A stretch of 64,000 nucleotides of DNA. It comes from CAVZRC01 sp963777695 (lineage in GTDB: Bacteria > Planctomycetota > Planctomycetia > Isosphaerales > Isosphaeraceae). Numbering within the stretch: position 1 is the first letter of the stretch; every line of letters begins with the position of its first letter. The translations under genes and the position numbers were made by a program. The notes beneath the pieces are model-generated. The model did not search any database. It was given only the letters and a program-made list of their open reading frames with translations, and had not been told where the DNA came from. Where the stretch lies: positions 2,294,001 through 2,358,000 of the forward strand of contig CAVZRC010000004.1 in NCBI GenBank assembly GCA_963777695.1, written 5' to 3'. Of this stretch, positions 1 through 7,373 are shown piece by piece.

Positions 1-1051
1 CCAGGCCCGCGATGATCACTTTCCGCGCATCGAAGCCTCGGCTGAGCAAGAGGCCGATGACCGGCATCTCGAGCATCGTCACGAACCCGGCCGGCGAGAG
101 GACCAGGCCGGCCTTCAGCGACGAGTAACCCATGAGCGTCTGGAGCATCTGAGGCAGCAGCACGTTGCTGCCATAGAGCACGCCGAAGGCGAAGAAGACG
201 CAGACCGCCGCGGCCGAGAAGTTGCGGTCGCGGAACAGTCGCAGGTTGACGATCGGCGCCGGGTGCCGCAGCTCCCAGAAGATGGTCGAGACCAGGGTGA
301 CGACGGCGATCGCGCAGAGCGTGACGATGAAGGGCGAGTCGAACCAGTCGTGCTCCTGCCCCTTGTCGAGCATCAATTCCAGCGAGGCCAGGCCGATCGA
401 GAGCAGGCCGAGGCCGATGAAGTCCATGCGGAACGGCTGCCCCTTCCGCGCGGCCTTCTGCGCCTTCAGGTAGGGCGGGTCCTGGAGGATCAGGCTGCTG
501 AGCATGACCGAGATCACGCCGACGGGGAGGTTGATGTAGAAGATCCATCGCCAACTGTAGTTCTCGGTGATGTAGCCGCCGAGCGTCGGCCCCAGCACGG
601 GCGCGACCAGGATCGCCAGGGTGTACACGGCCATCGCCATGCCCCGCTTCGCGGGCGGGAACGTGTCCATGAGGATGGCCTGCTCGGACGGCTGCAACCC
701 GCCGCCGGCCAGGCCCTGGAGGACGCGGAACAGGACCAGTTGCTCGATGCTCGTGGCCATGCCGCAGAGCGCCGAGGCGGCCGTGAAGAGCACGACGCAG
801 GAGATGTAGAACCGCTTCCGGCCCAGGATCGACGACAGCCAGCCCGAGAGCGGTAGGATGACCGCGTTGGCGACCAGGTAGCTGGTCAACACCCAGGTGC
901 TCTCGTGGACCGAGACCGACAGGCTGCCGGCCATGTGCGGCAATGCGACGTTGGCGATCGACGTGTCCAGGACCTCCATGAAGGTCGCCAGCGTGACCGT
1001 CAGGGCGATGACCCAGGGATTGATCGCAGGCCGATGGGCATCCGCGCTCAT
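1..1051 (-). CDS. DHA2-family (EmrB/QacA) multidrug efflux permease, 3' end cut by window edge
   Basis: Inner-membrane major facilitator pump of the 14-helix drug:H+ antiporter family. About 350 residues are visible from the ATG at 1051 down to base 1, with no stop, so the C-terminal third lies outside the window. The N-terminus reads MSADAHRPAINPWVIALTVT and is followed by the family signature LDTSIANVALP (antiporter motif D1). Further on come GWLSSILGRKRFY (the loop 2-3 motif of MFS pumps) and RVLQGLAGGGLQP (motif C-like). Its start codon overlaps the stop of the upstream adaptor gene in an ATGA, which implies translational coupling and a two-component EmrAB-type exporter. Substrate unknown. 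Confidence 0.93.
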   Translation of the reverse strand, partial: MSADAHRPAINPWVIALTVTLATFMEVLDTSIANVALPHMAGSLSVSVHESTWVLTSYLVANAVILPLSGWLSSILGRKRFYISCVVLFTAASALCGMATSIEQLVLFRVLQGLAGGGLQPSEQAILMDTFPPAKRGMAMAVYTLAILVAPVLGPTLGGYITENYSWRWIFYINLPVGVISVMLSSLILQDPPYLKAQKAARKGQPFRMDFIGLGLLSIGLASLELMLDKGQEHDWFDSPFIVTLCAIAVVTLVSTIFWELRHPAPIVNLRLFRDRNFSAAAVCVFFAFGVLYGSNVLLPQMLQTLMGYSSLKAGLVLSPAGFVTMLEMPVIGLLLSRGFDARKVIIAGL

Positions 1052-2687
1052 GGGTGGGCCTCCTGCGATTGCGACGACCGGCCGGCGACCCCTCGGAGCC
1101 GGCTGCCGGCGTCCGGGCCGGTCGGTGGGGTCTTGATGTCGACCTGGGGCTCGACCGACATCCCGACCAGCAGCGGGGCCTCGCGCGGGTTGGGCTCGGT
1201 CAGGTCGATCCGCACGGGGATGCGCTGCACGACCTTGACGAAGTTGCCCGTGGCGTTCTCCGGCGGCAGCATCGACGAGGCGGCGCCCGTCGCCGGGGCG
1301 AACCCCGAGACTCGTCCCTGCACGACCCGCCCGGCATAGGCGTCCACGGCGATCTCGACTTCCTGGCCGATCGTCAGGTCGGCGAGTTGCGTCTCCTTGA
1401 AATTCGCCTCGATGTAGATCGCGTCGAGCGGCTGGATCGACAGCAAGCCCTGGCCGGCCTGGACGTGATCGCCCGGATTGACCGACCGACGGTTGACGAA
1501 TCCCGAGACCGGCGCCCGGATCTCGCTATAGCCGAGCTTCAACTCAGCGTCGTCGAGGTCCTTCTGGGCCCGGACCACGGCGGGATGCTCGTAGGGCCGG
1601 GCCGGGTCGAACGACGGGCCGCCGAGCATGGCCAGCGCCTGGTCGATCTGGGTCTGGGCCGACCGCACGGCCGGCACCGCGTCGGACCACGACTCGGACG
1701 TGTTGCTCGCGAGCCGGACCAGGGCCGCGTGGAGGGCCTCCGGCTCCATGGCGTGCATGCCCGAGGCGAGGCCCAGGTTCGCCAGGATCTGCTGCCCCGC
1801 GGCCACGGAGCGGCGGACCTGGCTATCGGTGCGGTCGAGGTCCGCGGGGATCTGCTCGGGGTGCTGATAGTCCGGGGCCATCGCGAGCAGGGCGCGGGCC
1901 TGCTGGACCGAATGCTCGGCCACCTTGAATTTCTCGCGTGCACTCTGGAGCGCCGCCAGCTTCTGGTCGAGCTCCTCGCGGGTCGCCGTCTGCGAGCTCA
2001 CCAGGTTCTTGACGCGCTCGTGGTCCTTCTGCGCCAGCACGAGCTCGGCATAGGACGCGCGAAGCGAGGCGGACTGAGACCGCAACCCGGCGATGCGGGA
2101 CCGCACCTGCTCCTGCTGCCCCTCGACGGCCCGCCATGCCTCCTCCAGCGCCGCCACCGACGACTGGACCTGGTCGCGAGCCTGATCGAGCCCGGCACGG
2201 GCCGTCTCGAGCGACTTCACCATCCGGTCCACATTCAACTTCGCCTGCCCCAAGTCCGATCGCATCTGGTCAACGGCGATCTCGAACGGTTTGCGATCGA
2301 GCCGGACCAAAAGCGCCCGCGCTCGACGTAGTCGTCGTTATGCACCAGCACCTGCTCGACGACGTCAGAAAGGCGGCTGGCGACCGTCGTCGCATCTCCG
2401 GCGACGAACGCGTCGTCGGTCGAGACGTGCGAGAAATAGTCCCGCACCCACGGACCCCCCTTCCACGCCCCGAGGACGACCGCCAGGCCGCCGACAACCG
2501 CCAGGATGACCCATCGACTTGGCCTCCGCGGCTTCCCGCCGACGTCGGTGCTCGCGGGACTCTCGCCACTCTCCACATGCGGTCCATAGCGCGACGCGTG
2601 CCCCGTCGAGGCGACCGTCCGCGCCCCCGCCACCGCCGTACCCTCGCCGCCCGATCCGACTGGCTCCGCCATGTCCGCGGCCTCCAT
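1048..2687 (-). CDS. HlyD/EmrA-type membrane fusion protein (one frameshift)
   Basis: Periplasmic adaptor partner of the MFS pump that it overlaps by four bases. The start at 2687 gives a cytoplasmic tail, one membrane helix (about residues 57-78, VILAVVGGLAVVLGAWKGG) and a first barrel-sandwich half with STDDAFVAGD. Two long coiled-coil arms follow (rich in A, Q, R, E), then the second lipoyl half IRAPVSGFVNRRSVNPGDHV and a beta-barrel. Near 2308-2313 the frame breaks inside the lipoyl motif: YVERGR continues as LVRLDRKPFEIAV only if one base is restored next to a run of four T. Conceptual length is about 546 aa, which is longer than typical EmrA because of extended coiled coils. Probably repressed by the divergent TetR protein. 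Confidence 0.9.
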
Positions 2688-2694
2688 GCTAGGA

Positions 2695-2744
2695 CAGAAC
2701 TGACCGGTCAGTCATTATTCAGAACTGACCGGTCAGTCATTATA
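2695..2744. promoter_or_regulatory. Two tandem palindromic TetR operators over the efflux promoter
   Basis: Two 25-bp direct repeats (2695-2719 and 2720-2744) differ at one base only. Each contains the perfect 14-bp palindrome ACTGACCGGTCAGT (2699-2712 and 2724-2737). On the minus strand the right-hand unit ends in a perfect -10 box TATAAT (2744-2739), which puts the predicted start of the efflux mRNA near 2732, inside the operator. Its position between a TetR gene and the pump operon makes it the likely operator of the regulator at 2863. Repeats and palindromes are seen directly; the binding partner is inferred. Confidence 0.8.
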
Positions 2745-2862
2745 GGGCGGTGGGGATTTCGTACAAGAGCAGACGTGCGGAGTCTGGTAGAATCGCGGAC
2801 CGGCCGGCCGTGGAGTGTCCGGGGTGGGCATGTTGGTGTTGGGGACGAGGATGAGGTGACGC

Positions 2863-3458
2863 GTGCGAACGACCGATCCCGCCAAGGTGAGGCGGATTAT
2901 CGATGCGGCGATCCGGCTCTTCGCGGAGCGGCCCTTCCACGAGGTGCGGATGGAGGACATCGCCGCGCGGCGCAGGTCGCCAAGGGGACGCTGTACCTCC
3001 ACTACAAGGACAAGGAAGACCTGTTCCTGGGGATCATGAACGACGGCCTGCAATCGCTGGTCGAGCGGCTCGAGGAGAGCCTGAAGGCGGAGATGCCGCC
3101 CGAGGAGAAGCTCCTGGTGATGAACCGCGAGTCGTTCCGATACTTCGAGCGCAATCACTTCTTCCTCGACGTGATCCAGCGCGTGGAGTTCTTCCGATTC
3201 GGGGCTCGATCCGCGTGCTTCGAAGAGACCCGCGGCCGGATGCAGGGGATCCTGCTGCGGATCTTCCGCGAGTTCCCGTCGCGGGCGGACTATTCGGATC
3301 AGGAGCTCGCACTGGACGTGGTGGCGCACTCGGGCATGATGAAGGAGATCCTGCACAGCCTGCCGCGGCCGTGGCCCGAAGACCTCCCCGAGCGGGTGAC
3401 GAAGCTGTTCCTGCACGGCATCGGAGCCCGAGACAAGTCGAAAGGCCGAACGAAGTGA
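2863..3458 (+). CDS. TetR/AcrR-family transcriptional repressor (one frameshift)
   Basis: Local drug-responsive repressor, divergent from the efflux operon. I choose the GTG at 2863 behind GAGGATGAGG, since the ATG at 2851 runs into a stop at once. The N-terminal helix-turn-helix reads RRIIDAAIRLFAERPFHEV, then MEDIAA; near 2972 one base is missing, after which AQVAKGTLYLHYKDKEDLF completes the TetR recognition helix signature. The rest is an all-helical ligand-binding and dimerisation domain of about 150 residues ending in ARDKSKGRTK. Conceptual length is about 199 aa, normal for the family. Likely binds the tandem palindromes at 2695-2744 and so controls the pump and possibly itself. Confidence 0.88.
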
Positions 3459-3760
3459 TCGATCCGTTGCCGATTATCAGTTTGTGAACCCGGCCGCTCA
3501 AAGTTCGGCGATACTCAGCGCTCCAAAGATCTCCCCTCCGGGGACGTTGATCGCCATCACGCCGGCTCCCCCGCTCCTCGTTCGCGAGTCACGAAGTCCA
3601 TACTCGGACTTACTTCTTCTCCTGACCGATCGCCCGCTCCCCCTAATGAACAAGTTTATCCTCCAGGCGGCTTTCCTTGAAGACGAACCGATCAGAAGAC
3701 GATCGTGCGAAGCTAATTGCCCGGAGGGCTGACCAGTGCACTCGCCGGCCGCCGTGCCGC
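3459..3760. other. Intergenic stretch without supported gene
   Basis: About 300 bases between the TetR gene and the toxin-antitoxin pair. An 82-codon open frame here has no recognisable domain and no ribosome binding site; I see no repeat or RNA gene. Confidence 0.5.
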
Positions 3761-3795
3761 TTGTGCTTTTCTTGGTATCACCTATAATACCATGA
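3761..3795 (+). promoter_or_regulatory. Candidate promoter and operator of the PIN/RHH toxin-antitoxin pair
   Basis: TTGTGC (3761-3766) and a perfect TATAAT (3783-3788) are 16 bp apart. The inverted repeat TGGTAT/ATACCA (3773-3778 and 3787-3792) straddles the -10 box and touches the first start codon. The predicted transcription start falls at about 3795, on the second ATG, which would give a leaderless mRNA. The arrangement fits autoregulation by the RHH antitoxin; this is inference from position. Confidence 0.45.
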
Positions 3796-4223
3796 TGGAG
3801 CTTCCAAGGATTGTCCTGGACACCAATGTGCTCGTAGCCGGTATGAGGTCACGCCAGGGTGCGTCGTTCCGCTTACTCGAACTATTGGGTACGGGACGGT
3901 TCGAGGTCGCAATCTCCGTCCCGCTCATCTTGGAATACGAAGATGTGCTAATGCGGCACGTCAGGACGGTCGGTTTCGACGAGACCGAGATCTCAACCGT
4001 GATCGACTATATCTGTGCCGTCGGTCAACGGCAGCGGATCTATTATCTGTGGCGGCCCTTTCTACGGGATCCGAAGGATGATCTCGTGCTCGAGCTGGCC
4101 GTCGCCGCGAACTGTGAAGGAATCGTCACGTACAACGCCCGGGATTTCACCGGGGTTGAGCAATTCGGCCTGTGGATCATGACGCCAAAAGAGTTTCTAG
4201 TCGGGATAGGAGAGAGCGAATGA
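3792..4223 (+). CDS. PIN-domain toxin (putative ribonuclease) of a type II toxin-antitoxin pair
   Basis: About 143 aa, from MMELPRIVLDTNVLVAG. The four acidic residues expected of PIN nucleases are visible: D in VLDTNVL, E in LILEYEDVL, and the pair in DPKDDLVLELAVAA; the C-terminal strand IVTYNARDF is also typical. This matches the family annotated as putative toxin component, PIN family (Mg2+-dependent RNase). A longer in-frame start at 3717 has no support, and the promoter box at 3783 argues for 3792 or 3795. The gene overlaps its partner by four bases (ATGA), so toxin is translated before antitoxin, the reverse of the usual order. Confidence 0.85.
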   Translation: MMELPRIVLDTNVLVAGMRSRQGASFRLLELLGTGRFEVAISVPLILEYEDVLMRHVRTVGFDETEISTVIDYICAVGQRQRIYYLWRPFLRDPKDDLVLELAVAANCEGIVTYNARDFTGVEQFGLWIMTPKEFLVGIGESE

Positions 4224-4471
4224 GCACGCTCAGCCTGCGACTGCCCGAGTCATTGCACAATCAGTTGAAAGACGTCGCGGAGCGGGAGGGCGTCTCGATC
4301 AATCAACTGATCACGACGGCGGTTGCCGAGAAGCTTTCTGCCTTGATGACCGTCAACTACCTGGAGGAGCGGGCCGCACGTGGGAATCGGGCCGCGTTCG
4401 ATCGAGTCCTGGCCAAGGTGCCCGATGTACCCGCCGATGAGGGCGATGAGCGCCCTGCTCGCCATGCGTGA
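4220..4471 (+). CDS. Ribbon-helix-helix antitoxin (Arc/HicB-like)
   Basis: 83 aa beginning MSTLSLRLPESLHNQL: a beta strand of alternating residues, then helix LKDVAEREGVSINQLITTAVAEKL, the standard RHH dimer fold that binds operator DNA. The C-terminal half (NYLEERAARGNRAAFDRVLAKV) is the toxin-binding extension commonly seen on antitoxins paired with PIN nucleases. Start overlaps the toxin stop in an ATGA. Likely neutralises the PIN protein and represses the promoter at 3761-3795. The family is clear; the pairing is inferred from overlap. Confidence 0.85.
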   Translation: MSTLSLRLPESLHNQLKDVAEREGVSINQLITTAVAEKLSALMTVNYLEERAARGNRAAFDRVLAKVPDVPADEGDERPARHA

Positions 4472-4930
4472 GGGACGCGATCGGCCGTCACCGTCCGATC
4501 GATGGCCGATCTCTTTCCGCACGAAGACCGCAGCCAGGTCGATCCAGACATGCAGGTCGGGATCCTGGAGCGTGATGGGAAACGCAGGCGCTCCTGAGTC
4601 GATCGCCCGGACGACCCAAGGCGAATTCGTAAAGGTGGGCTTCCCCTCGTCGAGCAGGCCGCGATTCGGAAGCGGGTCGATGAGGCCGGCAAGCGCCGAC
4701 AATCGCTCCTCGATGACCTCACGAAGGTCGAAAACGAGCTCGGCGAGTTGTCTGGGCCAGGATGCCGAGGGCGGCCGGTAAGAGCATCTCAGTTGGCCGA
4801 GGCTGTCGCCGTTCTCACCGGAACGTCGAAGTGGTGGGATGATGACCCGGGTAGAAAATCGCTCTGGAGAGCATGCTCCCACCCCTTCCGATGGAATCTG
4901 GCAACGGCCCCTGTCAACACATCAACATTT
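4472..4930 (-). pseudogene. Relic of a DUF4058-type gene in a 459-base stretch without intact gene
   Basis: On the minus strand, about 4513-4640 encodes AFPITLQDPDLHVWIDLAAVF, which matches the C-terminal segment IPLQDPDPEVWIDLAGIF of the DUF4058 gene at 6384-7158 in both protein and DNA. The flanking reading frame does not match the rest of that family and has no start. On the plus strand a short frame (around 4650-4780) is lysine/glutamate-rich but unsupported. I read the region as a decayed fragment of a duplicated DUF4058 gene. Confidence 0.5.
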
Positions 4931-6343
4931 TCACCGGGACGCAGGCGAAAGGGTCCGCAGGATGATCGTGCCGAGAGACTGCGGCTTATCGCCGGGACCA
5001 TCGACCGTCGGATCGACCTGGAACTCGGCAACGCCGATTGCGTAAGGGATCCCGGTCTCGGCCGGCTTGCCGACGGCCGGTCCGTCGATCGAGATGTGCA
5101 GTTCGTATTGGGCCGGCCGCACCGATTCGATCCGGAACGAGCCGTCGCGGCCGACCGGCACGTTGTCGCGGGAGTAGGGCTCGCCCCCTTCGCTCTTCAA
5201 GAATGCAGGGAAGATCTCCCCGGTCGGGTCATTGCCGCGAGGGCCGATGTGCGGCAGGTCGAGATTGACGCGGGCCTTCGTCCAGTCGATCGGAAGAACA
5301 AAGCCTTTCGGGGCCTCGAATCGTCCGACGAGAGCGTGCCCCGGGCCGCCGAGGCTGATGCGCGTGAGCTGCCCCTCGCGAACCTCGATGAACGTCGCCA
5401 GGCCATACACGCAGCCTTCGCCATCGCCCGCCGGGAAGAAGCGATCGACAACCATCCGGCCCGCAACGACCCGATCGCAGGCGAACCGGCCATCGGCGCC
5501 GGTGATCGCCGCGTCTTCCCAGGAGGGCGTCGGCGAATCGTAGCTCAGCGACCCGATGCGATAGACTCGGACCTTCTGACCGACGACGGGCTTCGTACCC
5601 GCGAGCAGCCGGCCCTCGACGCGGCACCACCGGCGGAGCGTGACGATGCCCGAGGAGATGACGTCGGCCGGCCGGATCTCGGCATAACCGCGATCGTGCG
5701 CGACGATGATCGTCCCCGGGTCGCACTCGGCCGGCAGCCGGAACCGGCCCTCGGCGTCGGCGGTGACGACCCGGTAGCCGAAGCGTTCGTCGGCCGAGAG
5801 GGCGATCGTTGCCCCGCGACCGGTCGCCTCGAGGCAGAGGGTCGCCCAGGCCACTTGCGCCCAGGCGGCCGGGGCGCCATCGGGCGTGCGGACGACGGCC
5901 GAGATCCCCGCATCGGCCTGCATGGCGAACGTGAGCTTGACGTCCCCTTCCGACTTCTCCACGATCCGGGAGACGACCGGCCTGTACCCCTCGGCCTCGA
6001 CCCGGAACCGCGTCTTGTTCCAGGCCCGTGGATTCGGCGGCAAGTCGAACCGTCCGCCCCTGTGGGTCGCGATCAGATGCGGCTGCCAGGTCACTCCATA
6101 ACTCTTCAGCGAGCCCGGGATGACCCGGAACTGGGGGATGGCCCGCTTCGTCGTCGCATCGATCACCAGGCCGTGCACGGCGAGCGTTTGCGGCTTTTTC
6201 GGCCTGTCGTCCGCACCAGCCCTGGGGCGGTCGTCCACGGCGTTGGTCGCTCCATCGGTAGCCCGGGCGATGTGGTGACCATCGACAGCCGCGATCAGCA
6301 CGAAGATCAAGATCCAGGGACGGACATGTCTCAAGATCGCCAT
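4931..6343 (-). CDS. Secreted protein with carboxypeptidase regulatory-like beta-sandwich domains
   Basis: 470 aa with a signal peptide (WILIFVLIAAVDGHHIARA). The mature part is built of Ig-like beta-sandwich repeats of the carboxypeptidase-regulatory/CnaB kind: VHGLVIDATTKRAIPQFRV near residue 57, then units ending in GRFRLP, GRFACDRV and GSFRIESVRPAQYEL. No enzyme motif is visible. Such proteins are common in planctomycetes and are thought to act as envelope or adhesion modules; no specific substrate can be named. It lies head-to-tail behind the DUF4058 gene, with about 40 bp between them. Confidence 0.75.
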   Translation of the reverse strand: MAILRHVRPWILIFVLIAAVDGHHIARATDGATNAVDDRPRAGADDRPKKPQTLAVHGLVIDATTKRAIPQFRVIPGSLKSYGVTWQPHLIATHRGGRFDLPPNPRAWNKTRFRVEAEGYRPVVSRIVEKSEGDVKLTFAMQADAGISAVVRTPDGAPAAWAQVAWATLCLEATGRGATIALSADERFGYRVVTADAEGRFRLPAECDPGTIIVAHDRGYAEIRPADVISSGIVTLRRWCRVEGRLLAGTKPVVGQKVRVYRIGSLSYDSPTPSWEDAAITGADGRFACDRVVAGRMVVDRFFPAGDGEGCVYGLATFIEVREGQLTRISLGGPGHALVGRFEAPKGFVLPIDWTKARVNLDLPHIGPRGNDPTGEIFPAFLKSEGGEPYSRDNVPVGRDGSFRIESVRPAQYELHISIDGPAVGKPAETGIPYAIGVAEFQVDPTVDGPGDKPQSLGTIILRTLSPASR

Positions 6344-6383
6344 CGCCGTCCTCCTCGTATGGGTTGCGCCTGAGCCGTTGACT

Positions 6384-7158
6384 TCAAACTCTCGCCGCGG
6401 AGGCCACCTGACGGACCCACTCCAGCTCGGCCCGGGGAAGCGAGAGGGACGGTGTCGCGCCGTAGTCCATCGAGCGATCGTATCGGCCTCGCTGGAAAGT
6501 CAGCGCGAAGATCCCGGCCAGGTCGATCCAGACCTCCGGATCGGGATCCTGGAGCGGGATCGGGATGACGGGGAGACGCTGCTGGATCGTCCAGGCATAC
6601 ACGCTGCAATTCGGCCGGCACGGCATGCGAGACCAGGGCGAAATAATTCCCGGCTGGGTAATCGCCGCTCAGCGGGAGCCGGCGCCCGCCCAGCAAGAAG
6701 TCCAGCTCGACCAGATGGACCTGCCGGTGCAACAGGGCATTGCGCTTGTCCAGATACGACCGGCGGCCCGGCTCTTCCTTGTTGGCGGGTGAGAGCAATT
6801 CGAGCGTGGCCACGACCGTTCGTTCCGGGAGACGTCGGATTTCAATGAAGGTCTCCCGGGTCTCTTCCTCGATGATGAGGGGTACGGTGACCGGCTCGAT
6901 GACCCCTACGCCGGCCGGGGCGGCCAGGACTCCCCGGGATGAACCTCTCCAGGTGATGACCACATCGGGCTCAATCCGCTTGAACTTCTCAGCCGGCTGC
7001 TCGATAAGGGTCAGCCGCTCGTCGACCCTGGCCTCATAGTGATCCGGCAGGACCTCGTTCAGGGCATCCCGCCAGCCATAAATGAAGGACCCGTGGAAGT
7101 CAGGCCAATAACCCTGGGCTTCGAGATAGGGATCAACGCCAGGAAAGGGGCTGGTCAT
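6384..7158 (-). CDS. DUF4058 family protein (one frameshift)
   Basis: Family of unknown function widespread in planctomycetes and cyanobacteria. The start MTSPFPGVDPYLEAQGYWPDFHG is diagnostic (F-P-G-M/V-D-P-Y-L-E). Internal blocks EPDVVITWRGSS, RLPERTVVATLELLSPANKE and RNALLHRQVHLVELDFLLGG follow; the latter two resemble the core of a PD-(D/E)XK-like fold, which is only a suggestion. After AVPAELQ the frame breaks near 6603; restoring it gives VYAWTIQQRLPVIPIPL and the normal C-terminus QRGRYDRSMDYG. About 258 aa. A decayed fragment of a homologue lies 1.8 kb downstream. Confidence 0.85.
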
Positions 7159-7373
7159 GACAGAGCATCTCCAGAAGTCTTCGAGGCAACTTCAGAGTTC
7201 AGCTTACGTCAACCGGAGCCTCGGGACCAGATTAGCCGAGGTCCAGTCCCGAGAACGAGATGCCGCGTCGCGCCTGTATTTTTCACTCCTCCGCGGGAAT
7301 TCCTTGTCCGCCGACCAGCCCGGCCGGGCAGTACAATCAGACGAGCGAGATGTCGGGCTGAGGAGGCGCGATC

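Noticed and set aside
1054..2331. 425-codon plus-strand frame opposite the HlyD gene.
   Set aside because: Shadow of the adaptor gene; leucine/arginine-rich with no homology, whereas the minus strand has lipoyl and coiled-coil motifs.
4748..6373. 541-codon plus-strand frame opposite the regulatory-like secreted protein.
   Set aside because: The minus strand has a signal peptide and repeated beta-sandwich units; the plus frame is a charged shadow.
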